Assembly: GCA_963792025.1 (NCBI GenBank) | Contig: CAWBUS010000008.1 | Location: 310,001-374,000, forward strand | DNA length: 64,000 bases | Direction of reading: 5' to 3' | From: Ginsengibacter sp963792025 | GTDB taxonomy: Bacteria > Bacteroidota > Bacteroidia > Chitinophagales > Chitinophagaceae | Part shown: positions 9,580 through 17,039 of the stretch, piece after piece | How the letters are laid out: every line of letters begins with the position of its first letter | Numbering within the stretch: the stretch's first letter is position 1 | Made by a program: the position numbers and the translations under genes | Notes under the pieces: model-generated | Seen by the model: the letters and a program-made list of their open reading frames with translations, nothing else | Told to the model about the DNA's origin: nothing | Database searches by the model: none

Positions 9580-9977
9580 TATTCAGCGAAGCCTCAATAG
9601 CGTGGAAATGGCAAAAAGAAAATTCAGGGATATTGCAGTGATAGGTGGATTAATTTTTACCGGGCTTCCCGGGTGAGCAAAAAAAAGCAAGGCATTTACA
9701 ATCATCGGCTTCGCTTCTATTTAATGTATTTGCGGAATATGAGCCAGCCAACTTATTGCTTCGCCAATCATACAACGAAGTAATGGAACAGCAAATGGAA
9801 GAAGAAAGACTTCGAAACATGCTGGAGCGAATTCAACAAAGTAAAATCATTATCACTTTTCCAAACAGGCTTACACCATTTTGCTTCCCGATTAAAGTTG
9901 ACAGTATGCGGGAAAATCTTACTTCTGAAAAATTAGAAGACAGGGTTAAGAAAATGCAAATGCAGTTGGAGAAATAA
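9569..9977 (+). pseudogene. Ligase-associated helicase, C-terminal end (one further frame break)
   Basis: Bases 9569-9673 encode 'DIQRSLNSVEMAKRKFRDIA' up to 'GLPG', then TGA 9674. One base on, 9675-9977 encodes 'EQKKARHLQSSASLLFNVF' and 'EYEPANLLLRQSYNEVMEQQ', the known C-terminal landmarks of ligase-associated helicases, followed by a charged tail ending at TAA 9975. The fourth break therefore lies at about 9671-9674, next to a CCCGGG run. Together with the preceding segments this completes the helicase, 92 bases before the metallophosphoesterase gene. Confidence 0.75.
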
Positions 9978-10069
9978 TATTTAATGGAGTTTGACTACTT
10001 AACCTGACATCGTACTTCAGACATCGCACATCTACATTTAAAGCTCCTTATCTTTACTCAAAAACGATT

Positions 10070-10729
10070 TTGTTTTCTCCTCAAAAATTTATTCTTCAAA
10101 ATCAAACACTTTGGCTTTCTCCCGCACGATGTATTTATTGGGAGGAAAAAAAAGCATTGATACTTTCGGACCTTCATTTTGGTAAGACCGGGCATTTTAG
10201 AAAAGAAGGCATCGGTGTTCCACAAAATATTTTTAAAGAGGATCTGCAAAGATTATTTACACAAATTCAATTTTTTAAACCGGATTTGTTGCTAATTGCA
10301 GGCGATATGTTTCACAGTCGTGCTAACAGGGAGATAGATCTTTTTTTAAAATGGCGAAAAGATATTTCTTCTGTTGTCATCCATCTTATAAAAGGCAATC
10401 ACGATATACTGGCCGATAAATTTTATGCGGAAGGCAATATTAAAATCGAAAATAAAAAGCTCTCAATAAATAAATTTTGTTTTACACACGATATAGCATC
10501 AGAATGTGAAACGACTGACGAAGACATTTTTACATTTTCCGGTCATATCCATCCGGGAATTAGAGTTAGTGGAAACGGCAAGCAATCTTTTATGTTGCCA
10601 TGTTTTTATTTTTCTGAAAAATATGCGGTGCTGCCTGCTTTTAGTATGTTTACGGGCCTGCATAAAATAAAACCAAATAAGAAAGATATTGTTTTTGCGT
10701 TAGTCGAAAACCAGGTTATAAAGATGTAA
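10070..10729 (+). CDS. pdeM: Ligase-associated metallophosphoesterase
   Basis: Calcineurin-like metallophosphoesterase of the ligase-associated family (TIGR04123, PdeM-like), 219 aa. Metal-ligand motifs appear in order: SDLHFGK (about residue 34), GDMFHS, GNHD and GHIHPG. It is the last member of the exonuclease-ligase-helicase-phosphoesterase set and probably cleans DNA ends or cyclic phosphates; the physiological substrate is not known. The start appears to be TTG 10070, since no ATG or GTG precedes the conserved beta-strand in frame. TATCTTTA just upstream resembles a -7 box. Unlike the neighbouring ligase and helicase, its frame is intact. Confidence 0.85.
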   Translation: MFSPQKFILQNQTLWLSPARCIYWEEKKALILSDLHFGKTGHFRKEGIGVPQNIFKEDLQRLFTQIQFFKPDLLLIAGDMFHSRANREIDLFLKWRKDISSVVIHLIKGNHDILADKFYAEGNIKIENKKLSINKFCFTHDIASECETTDEDIFTFSGHIHPGIRVSGNGKQSFMLPCFYFSEKYAVLPAFSMFTGLHKIKPNKKDIVFALVENQVIKM

Positions 10730-10794
10730 AGAAATCCAACTGGACATTGAAGAAATTGCCTTCTATAAAATACTTCTGCCTATGCGACAATTGC

Positions 10795-12009
10795 TCAATG
10801 AATATTTTTTCTTCTTGCTAACTCCTTTTTTATCAATCCAAGTTCTCTTCCCGTTTGACCACTTACAGAAGAATTTTCCTGGGCTCGTCGCATTAAATAA
10901 GGTATCACATCTTTTATAGGCCCGAAGGGTAAATACTTACTAACAAAACAACCTGCCTTTGCCAGGTTAAATGAAATGTTATCGCTCATTCCGTATAATT
11001 GAGAGAAATGAACCCGATCATAATGTAAAGGCAGACTAAATTTTTTCATCAACTCGGTAGCATACAAATTACTGTATTCATTGTGTGAACCAACTATAAT
11101 GAATACACGATTTTCTGGATTTATGCAAAATTCGGTAGCAGCATTAAAGTCACTGTCAGTTGCCTGCTTGTTTTCATTTATTGGAGATGGATAATCCAAT
11201 GAAGTCGCACGCTCACGTTCTTTATCCATATAGGCACCCCTTACCAATTTCATTCCTAATTCGAATTTATTTTCTTTTGCAAACCGGCAACTGTCTTTAA
11301 TAAATTGCAACCGGTCTTTCCTGTAAAGCTGAGCTGTATTGTAAACGATGGCTTTTTCAATATTGTATTTCTGCATCATTTGCATGGTCAACGCATCTAC
11401 AGGATCCTGTATCCATGTTTCTTCCGCGTCAACGAGTACACCTATATTTTTGCTTTTTGCCGTTTTACAAATTGTATCTAACCGGTTTACAACTCTGAAC
11501 CACTCTTCTTTTTCATTTTCATTTAATGACTCTAAAGGAACAATTCCCCGGACAATATCATTATAATTGGATGCTTCGTGTAACTTCTGAAGTAGGCCAA
11601 ACCTGGCGTAACCTGTTAGTTTCACGCTCATAAACGGAATGTTACTTTGAGTGGAAGCGTATTGAATAGATTGAATAAATACATCTCTGGCTTCATCAAA
11701 ATTTTCTTCACCTTCTTTTCCCTCTACTCCGTAATCAAGAATTACCTGTACATTAAATTTTCCCAACTTATCAGCAACTATGGAAGTTTCCTGCAAAGAT
11801 TCTCCGCCCACAAACTGGCTAAAGATTGTCTGCCTGATCAACCCTTTAACAGGCAGACCTACTTTGAGTGCCCATGGCGTTAGCTTTAAACCAAGCTTCA
11901 CTAACCATGCTTTCCCCATGGAAGAAAAAAGAAATTTAGCCTTTTTTAATTCTTTATCGCTTTTATATTCAAAAGCAACTTGTGTATTCTCAAAAGAAAT
12001 GTTTGTCAT
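10795..12009 (-). CDS. Proline dehydrogenase (monofunctional)
   Basis: A 404-residue FAD-dependent proline dehydrogenase that oxidises proline to pyrroline-5-carboxylate, usually membrane-associated and feeding the quinone pool. The barrel motifs 'GVLVDAEETW', 'KLVRGAYMDKER' and the C-terminal 'PYLMRRAQENSS' (the RRxxEN substrate-carboxylate-binding helix) are all present. It lacks the aldehyde dehydrogenase half of PutA, as is usual in Bacteroidota, where that enzyme is encoded elsewhere. The gene is convergent with the metallophosphoesterase and 65 bases upstream of the DUF5995 gene on the same strand. A T-rich, A-rich leader without Shine-Dalgarno precedes the ATG. Confidence 0.92.
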   Translation of the reverse strand: MTNISFENTQVAFEYKSDKELKKAKFLFSSMGKAWLVKLGLKLTPWALKVGLPVKGLIRQTIFSQFVGGESLQETSIVADKLGKFNVQVILDYGVEGKEGEENFDEARDVFIQSIQYASTQSNIPFMSVKLTGYARFGLLQKLHEASNYNDIVRGIVPLESLNENEKEEWFRVVNRLDTICKTAKSKNIGVLVDAEETWIQDPVDALTMQMMQKYNIEKAIVYNTAQLYRKDRLQFIKDSCRFAKENKFELGMKLVRGAYMDKERERATSLDYPSPINENKQATDSDFNAATEFCINPENRVFIIVGSHNEYSNLYATELMKKFSLPLHYDRVHFSQLYGMSDNISFNLAKAGCFVSKYLPFGPIKDVIPYLMRRAQENSSVSGQTGRELGLIKKELARRKNIH

Positions 12010-12074
12010 AAATGGAGGGTTGAAATTCTATAATCAAAAACTAATCACCAAATAAATAAAACTATATTTTTTGC

Positions 12075-12875
12075 TTAATCGCCCAATAAATCCATAACTG
12101 CAGATACCGTCTTTTTTTCGAATAAACGGATTAGGCCTGCAATACATCTTAATAAAAATCCACGGGGATTGGCAATGCTGTTTCCTATCTGTTGAATGCT
12201 TGCATCTCTTGTATTAACACAATTATCGAAATCATTATTTTTTTTCCCAGCCAATTGTTGCGCAAAAACCCAGGCGCCATCTCTTGCCGTGTTGATACTA
12301 AACTGAACCAACATTTCATCATACTTATAAATATTTAAGTTAAGCAATCGCATCAGCGGATTTACTTTAGTGAGACAATCTTCTACGTTGTCGATCATAG
12401 AACCTAAAATAGAATTGATAGTATCGAAATCATGATGAATATCTTCTAACGCAGATCCTTCCATAACGGCTGTGGTAGCTATTCCAAGGTCGAAGTTTAT
12501 ATGGGCGTTCATACCCAACAATAAATGTTGAAGTACAAGAGATTTGTTTTCAGCAATGGCATCAAACGCAATCTTCCATGAATTAGTAGTTGGCTTACCT
12601 GCCATCCAGTCATAAAATGCAATTAAATACCTGTTAGCAAATGCTACATCAAGTCGCTCCATTCTTGCACCATCTTCGAACTCTTTATTATTGACACAAT
12701 CCCTCACTTTGCGGGTAACCTTGTGGTATAGTACTGCAAAATAACCTGCACAATTATTATTGGTTTTGCAATAAAAAATAATTTTTTCGAGTTGATTTAT
12801 CACCTCATCAATTGTTGATGGCAAGGGCAATAACAGCAAATCATCTTTAGTAGTTATTTCAGTGGATGCATTCAT
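12075..12875 (-). CDS. DUF5995 family protein
   Basis: A 266-residue, mostly alpha-helical cytosolic protein without signal peptide or membrane helices. Conserved features include 'FEDGARMERLDVAFANRYL', 'LLGMNAHINFDLG' and 'DFDTINSIL', the pattern of the DUF5995 family common in Bacteroidota and Actinobacteria. The conserved His and Asp residues in the NAHINFDLG helix suggest a metal or cofactor site, but no activity is established. It is encoded just upstream of proline dehydrogenase on the same strand. A functional link to proline catabolism is possible but unsupported. Confidence 0.75.
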   Translation of the reverse strand: MNASTEITTKDDLLLLPLPSTIDEVINQLEKIIFYCKTNNNCAGYFAVLYHKVTRKVRDCVNNKEFEDGARMERLDVAFANRYLIAFYDWMAGKPTTNSWKIAFDAIAENKSLVLQHLLLGMNAHINFDLGIATTAVMEGSALEDIHHDFDTINSILGSMIDNVEDCLTKVNPLMRLLNLNIYKYDEMLVQFSINTARDGAWVFAQQLAGKKNNDFDNCVNTRDASIQQIGNSIANPRGFLLRCIAGLIRLFEKKTVSAVMDLLGD

Positions 12876-12966
12876 TTAAAAAGCAATTTTATAATTACTA
12901 AATATAAAACAAAAGCAGGTTTGCGGCATTAATAACATTCAAACTGCCATCTTCACTATGCAACCT

Positions 12967-12974
12967 TATCTTTG
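12967..12974 (+). promoter_or_regulatory. -7 promoter box of the thioesterase gene
   Basis: TATCTTTG is an exact TAnnTTTG match, 14 bases before ATG 12989. No TTG/TTTG lies at the expected 19-21 base spacing upstream, so the promoter is judged on the -7 element alone. Confidence 0.5.
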
Positions 12975-12988
12975 CAAAAATTAAAAAG

Positions 12989-13507
12989 ATGATGTCAAAA
13001 AAGGCTTCAGAGAGTTTAGTAATAATGACAGAAATTGTTTTGCCCAATGATACTAATACGTTTGGTAACCTGATGGGTGGCCGATTGATGTATTGGATGG
13101 ATATTGCTGCAGCGATATCAGGAACGAAACATTGTAATGCTCCGGTGGTAACCGCTTCCGTAGATAACATTTCCTTTACCAACCCCATTAAACTTGGCAA
13201 TGTTGTACACATCGAAGCAAAAGTAACAAGGTCATTTACTACCAGCATGGAAGTACACTTAAATGTTTGGGGCGAAGATATTATACAGCAGTACCGTTAT
13301 AAAAGTAATGAGGCCTATTATACTTTTGTTGCTCTTGATCCAAATAGTAAACCCAGGCCTGTGCCTGTTCTTGAACCGGAGACAGAAGAGGAACATTCGC
13401 TTTTCGCAAGTGCTTTACGACGCAGGCAACTAAGATTAATTCTCGGCGGAAAAATGAAACCAATGGATGCGGTTGAGTTGAAGGCTTTATTTACAAATGA
13501 TAACTAA
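12989..13507 (+). CDS. Hotdog-fold acyl-CoA thioesterase
   Basis: A 172-residue single-hotdog acyl-CoA thioesterase of the YciA/BACH type. The conserved 'NTFGNLMGGRLMYWMDIAAAISGTKHC' block contains the catalytic Asp in the hotdog helix. It is followed by 'VVTASVDNISFTNPIKLGNVVHIEAKV', the typical second strand pair. It likely hydrolyses medium- or long-chain acyl-CoAs in the cytosol. It has its own -7 promoter box and is followed convergently by the PlsC-like acyltransferase, also a lipid gene. Two adjacent ATG codons (12989, 12992) can serve as start. Confidence 0.9.
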   Translation: MMSKKASESLVIMTEIVLPNDTNTFGNLMGGRLMYWMDIAAAISGTKHCNAPVVTASVDNISFTNPIKLGNVVHIEAKVTRSFTTSMEVHLNVWGEDIIQQYRYKSNEAYYTFVALDPNSKPRPVPVLEPETEEEHSLFASALRRRQLRLILGGKMKPMDAVELKALFTNDN

Positions 13508-13528
13508 TTCGTCGGGTAATTCGTAAAT

Positions 13529-14299
13529 TTATTTATCAAGAGCCGAGATCAGGTGATGCTTGCTTTTCATCATAAATTTCTTGCTTTGTTCAATAGCATC
13601 CATTACTGTTTCCAGAATCACATCCATACTTTCTTCGTATGTAAATTGTAGGGGTTCTTTAAAATGCACATTTAAGAGGGTTCCCTTTTTTTTGAATTTT
13701 AGTCCCTTTTTATTAAAGGCCCGCCAAAAACCACTTATCACAACAGGTATTACGATCGGCTTATAATTCTTAATTATAAATGCTGTTCCTTTTCTGCCGG
13801 GAGCAAATGGCTTTGTGGTTCCCTGCGGGAAAGTTATCACCCAATTATTTTCAAGTGCCCGGCCGATTTTTCTTGTATCGCCCGGATCGAGACCGCTTTG
13901 TACTTCTTTTCCTTCTGCCCTCCATGTACGCTTAACCGTTATGGCACCTGCCCATCTGAAAATCCGGCTTATAACACTACTTTTCATGGTTTCTGCCGCT
14001 GCTACATAGTATACACGCGTAAATGGATTTAATAGATAAAAGGGAATGCCCAGCCTGTTTTGCTTTCGCCATTTAACTGCACAAAAAATATGGAGAAACA
14101 TAATCACGTCAGCAAAATAGGTTTGATGATTGCTAACAAAAAGAACGTTTCTTTTGGGAAGATTTTTAAAATGCTCCGTACCGGTTATCTTAATGCTGTT
14201 TACAATTGCAAAGCCGGGATACGTAAATATCCCTACAAAAAAGTAAACTATTGACTTAACCAGTCGCGTTTGCTTCAAACTATCAAGCCATCGTTTCAT
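13529..14299 (-). CDS. 1-acyl-glycerol-3-phosphate acyltransferase-like protein (PlsC family)
   Basis: A 255-residue membrane acyltransferase of the LPLAT/PlsC family. A hydrophobic N-terminal segment (about residues 18-35) precedes motif I 'SNHQTYFAD'. Here His and Asp are five residues apart rather than the classical four of HX4D, a spacing I believe is shared by the Bacteroidota subgroup. Later motifs are 'FPQGTTKPF' (motif III, usually FPEGTRS) and 'KPIVIPVVI' (motif IV). It likely acylates lysophospholipid or a related lipid. ATG 14299 is preferred because homology begins at 'MKRWLDS'; the frame stays open upstream to 14350. Confidence 0.8.
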   Translation of the reverse strand: MKRWLDSLKQTRLVKSIVYFFVGIFTYPGFAIVNSIKITGTEHFKNLPKRNVLFVSNHQTYFADVIMFLHIFCAVKWRKQNRLGIPFYLLNPFTRVYYVAAAETMKSSVISRIFRWAGAITVKRTWRAEGKEVQSGLDPGDTRKIGRALENNWVITFPQGTTKPFAPGRKGTAFIIKNYKPIVIPVVISGFWRAFNKKGLKFKKKGTLLNVHFKEPLQFTYEESMDVILETVMDAIEQSKKFMMKSKHHLISALDK

Positions 14300-14471
14300 T
14301 GTTATTTTATTGTCAAAAAAATATCTGCAATTTAGGGAAATCGATCTCAAATAAGCAATACCAACTTATTTATATGAAAACGCTTTTTTACACCTGCAGT
14401 TCCCGTAAAATATCTGTTAGAAAAAATTCCGGATAATTCAGTCAAAATGCCCTAAAATACAAGTATTTAAT

Positions 14472-14479
14472 TACCTTTG
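14472..14479 (+). promoter_or_regulatory. -7 promoter box upstream of rpsA
   Basis: TACCTTTG matches TAnnTTTG exactly. Transcription from it would give an rpsA leader of roughly 120 bases before ATG 14606. The leader contains an open stretch in another frame (see findings). No -33 match at the expected spacing. Confidence 0.55.
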
Positions 14480-14605
14480 CAGTCCCAAAATAAAAAAATA
14501 TTTTGGGGTGAATTACGAGTATCGAATTTTTTAACCAAAATGCTGATGAACAGGATGCTGAATTACAGGATGCAGCAATAAAAAAATCACCTGTTGATAA
14601 TAATT

Positions 14606-14839
14606 ATGGAAGAACAAATTAAAAATGATCCAAGTCCCGTTTTGAATGCCGGAACTGACGCGGAACTTAAACAAACTATTGAAGAAATGCCCCAGGGAGG
14701 TATTGAAGGCGTGCCTTTCCCCGATTTTCCTGACGTGGAATCTACACAAGCCGCTACAGAGGTGCAACCTACAGAAGTTGAAATTCATGAAGAAGCTCTC
14801 TCAACACCTCATGATGATTTCGACTGGAGCAGTAGATAA
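14606..14839 (+). CDS. rpsA: 30S ribosomal protein S1, acidic N-terminal segment (frame broken)
   Basis: Encodes an acidic, low-complexity N-terminal extension (Glu/Pro/Thr-rich, about 75 residues) ending in 'DDFDWS'. In Bacteroidota S1 this leads straight into 'xDKRNVxxY' before the first S1 domain. Here the frame shifts after AGC 14828-14830: 'VDKRNVTSYNKEERKKYDEVYDKTFKQINDNEMIH' is encoded from 14832 in the next frame, and 'GTVVGMTKTDVV' from 14938 in yet another. Omitting bases 14831 and 14937 gives a continuous S1 of about 701 residues. ATG 14606 is the first plausible start in this frame. Two breaks in an essential gene argue for sequence error or recoding rather than decay. Confidence 0.7.
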   Translation: MEEQIKNDPSPVLNAGTDAELKQTIEEMPQGGIEGVPFPDFPDVESTQAATEVQPTEVEIHEEALSTPHDDFDWSSR

Positions 14840-14978
14840 AAGAAACGTAACATCATACAATAAGGAAGAAAGAAAAAAATATGATGAAGTTTACGACAAA
14901 ACTTTTAAGCAGATCAACGACAATGAAATGATTCATTGGCACTGTTGTCGGAATGACCAAAACAGATGTTGTAATTAA
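14832..14978 (+). other. rpsA: rpsA linking segment between two frame breaks
   Basis: Bases 14832-14936 encode the conserved helical linker of S1 ('DKRNVTSYNKEERKKYDEVYDKTF' split across key residues) and the start of S1 domain 1. After CAT 14934 the correct reading moves one base on (GGC 14938). The rest of this frame, to TAA 14976, is Cys/Asn-rich nonsense. It is an internal piece of rpsA, not a separate gene. Confidence 0.65.
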
Positions 14979-16713
14979 TATTGGTTTTAAAAGTGACGGA
15001 CTTATTTCTTTAAACGAGTTTCGCGATATGCCGAATCTTAAAGTTGGTGATGAAGTAGAGGTAATGGTTGCTGAAAAAGAAGATCGGGATGGTAATCTGC
15101 ATTTAAGCCGTAAGCAAGCCCGCACTACCCGTGCATGGGAAAGAATTGTTGACATGCATAAAACCGGCGAAATTGTTACAGGCCTTGTTACAAGTAAAAC
15201 TAAAGGCGGCCTTATCGTTGACGTATTTGGAATGGAAACATTCCTGCCAGGATCACAGATAGACGTGAAACCTGTAACTGATTACGACCAGTTCGTTGGT
15301 AAAACAATGGAGTTTAAAGTTGTAAAAATTAATGAGGCAATAAAAAATGCAGTTGTATCACATAAGGCACTTATTGAAAGTGATATTGAACAACAACGTG
15401 CTGAAATTATCGGCAAACTTGAAAAAGGCCAGGTATTGGAAGGAACTATTAAGAATATCACTGACTTTGGTGCATTCCTCGATCTTGGTGGTCTGGATGG
15501 ATTGTTATACATAACTGATATTAGCTGGGGACGTATTAATCATCCAAGTGAAGTATTGAAACTTGATCAAAAACTCAATGTTGTTGTATTGGATTTTGAT
15601 GACGATAAGAAACGTATCAGCCTTGGGTTGAAACAATTAACTCCTCATCCATGGGATACGTTACCAGATACAGTGAAAGAAGGAGAAATTGTAAAGGGTA
15701 AAGTTGTAAACATTGAAGATTACGGCGCATTCCTTGAAATATTCCCCGGTGTTGAAGGCCTCGTTCACGTAAGTGAAATTACATGGGCCAACACACCTAT
15801 CAATGCAAAGGAGTTCTTTAAACTGGGTGATGAATACGAATCAAAAGTGGTAACACTCAGCAAGGAAGATCGCAAGATGAGTTTGTCTATCAAGCAAATG
15901 ACAGAAGATCCATGGAATACGATAGAAACTAAATATCCTGAAGGTAGCAAGCACAAAGGATTAGTTAAGAATATAACTCCTTATGGTGTGTTTGTTGAAT
16001 TGTCTCCGGGCATCGGCGGAATGATACACATCAGTGATCTTAGCTGGTTAAAACGCTTTAATAACCCCAACGAGTACACGAAAGTTGGTAACGAGATTGA
16101 TGTTATCATCATGAGCATTGATAAAGACAACCGCAAACTTCAGCTTGGACATAAACAAATTGAAGAAGATCCCTGGAATTCTTTGGAAGAAACATTCCCC
16201 GTTGGCAGCATACACGAAGGAACTGTTACCAGGAAAGATGATAAAGGAGCTACTGTTCAGCTTCCTTATGGCCTCGAAGGTTTTGCACCTGCCCGTCATT
16301 TAAGGAAGGAAGATGACACTTTTATTGGCATTGACGATATAGCGAAATTTATGGTTATTGAATTTGACCGTAATGATAAAAAGATCATTCTTAGTCATAG
16401 CCGCATTTGGGAACAGGCGAAGGCAGAAGAAAAAAATGCTGAGATAAAAGAGAAAAGAGCCGAAGCCGAGACAACGAAGAAAGCTGTAAAGAATATTCAG
16501 AGCAAGGTTGAAAAAACAACGTTAGGTGATCTTGGAGTCTTAGCAGATCTGAAAAAGAAAATGGATAGTGACGGTGAAGCCGCTTTAGAAAAACAAAAAG
16601 CTGCTGCTGTGAAAGAGGAAGCTAAAAAGAAAAAAGTTACGGCCGAAAAGAAAGCCGATGATGTAACAAAAGCTGATGAAAATACAGATACAAAAGCCGA
16701 AGATAGTGAATAG
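14953..16713 (+). CDS. rpsA: 30S ribosomal protein S1, main part
   Basis: Main body of ribosomal protein S1, which binds mRNA leaders and docks them on the 30S subunit; important in Bacteroidota, where Shine-Dalgarno use is rare. S1 OB-fold repeats follow in order, with clear 'GTIKNITDFGAFLDLGGLDGLLYITDISW', 'GKVVNIEDYGAFLEIFPGVEGLVHVSEITW' and 'GLVKNITPYGVFVELSPGIGGMIHISDLSW' cores, then a degenerate repeat ending 'HLRKEDDTF'. The C-terminal ~100 residues are a Lys/Glu/Ala-rich tail. True coding in this frame begins at GGC 14938; the internal ATG 14953 sits within S1 domain 1 and is unlikely to be the natural start. A strong terminator follows. Confidence 0.9.
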   Translation: MTKTDVVINIGFKSDGLISLNEFRDMPNLKVGDEVEVMVAEKEDRDGNLHLSRKQARTTRAWERIVDMHKTGEIVTGLVTSKTKGGLIVDVFGMETFLPGSQIDVKPVTDYDQFVGKTMEFKVVKINEAIKNAVVSHKALIESDIEQQRAEIIGKLEKGQVLEGTIKNITDFGAFLDLGGLDGLLYITDISWGRINHPSEVLKLDQKLNVVVLDFDDDKKRISLGLKQLTPHPWDTLPDTVKEGEIVKGKVVNIEDYGAFLEIFPGVEGLVHVSEITWANTPINAKEFFKLGDEYESKVVTLSKEDRKMSLSIKQMTEDPWNTIETKYPEGSKHKGLVKNITPYGVFVELSPGIGGMIHISDLSWLKRFNNPNEYTKVGNEIDVIIMSIDKDNRKLQLGHKQIEEDPWNSLEETFPVGSIHEGTVTRKDDKGATVQLPYGLEGFAPARHLRKEDDTFIGIDDIAKFMVIEFDRNDKKIILSHSRIWEQAKAEEKNAEIKEKRAEAETTKKAVKNIQSKVEKTTLGDLGVLADLKKKMDSDGEAALEKQKAAAVKEEAKKKKVTAEKKADDVTKADENTDTKAEDSE

Positions 16714-16732
16714 ATATTTTTTTCATTTGTTG

Positions 16733-16768
16733 AATCCCGTTACCTTATCAGTAACGGGATTTTTTTTG
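16733..16768 (+). terminator. Rho-independent terminator of rpsA
   Basis: An 11-bp perfect stem (AATCCCGTTAC at 16733-16743, GTAACGGGATT at 16751-16761) with a 7-base loop and a run of eight T. It lies 20 bases after the rpsA stop codon. Confidence 0.9.
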
Positions 16769-16946
16769 AGCCGGCTCCCAAATGTGATTTATTTTATATA
16801 CCAGTCATTCAACAATTTTGAATCCCACCGTGTACGAAAAGCAACAGGTCTTAGCCGGACTTACGAAAAGCTATTGCAGATTTAATGGTACAATTTATGT
16901 GGCAAATGTTCCGTGAAGCAACAACCTGCATTCTTATAAAATCAAG

Positions 16947-17039
16947 ATGCCATTCGACAAATCAAAAATAATTACTTATGCCTTGATTGGGATCATAATA
17001 GTATGCAGCATGATATTGTTGGTATTAATTCTTATGTAG
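16947..17039 (+). CDS. Possible 30-residue single-pass membrane peptide
   Basis: ATG 16947 opens a 30-codon frame: a short basic N-terminus (MPFDKSK), then about 20 almost uninterrupted hydrophobic residues (from 'YALIGIIIV' to 'LVLILM') and TAG 17037. The composition is that of a one-helix membrane protein rather than random sequence. It lies after the rpsA terminator and overlaps the 3' end of the convergent flavoprotein gene by 8 bases. No promoter box or ribosome site was recognised. The call is tentative; conservation of the frame in relatives would be decisive. Confidence 0.35.
   Translation: MPFDKSKIITYALIGIIIVCSMILLVLILM

Noticed and set aside
5480..9680. Programmed +1 frameshifting at in-frame stops (AAA TAA, AAA TGA, GGG TGA)
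   Set aside because: Three breaks lie next to such stops, but at 8828 and 9180 conserved family residues are already in the new frame 10-45 bases before the stop, and in rpsA no shared motif exists. Not enough for a recoding claim; kept only as an alternative.
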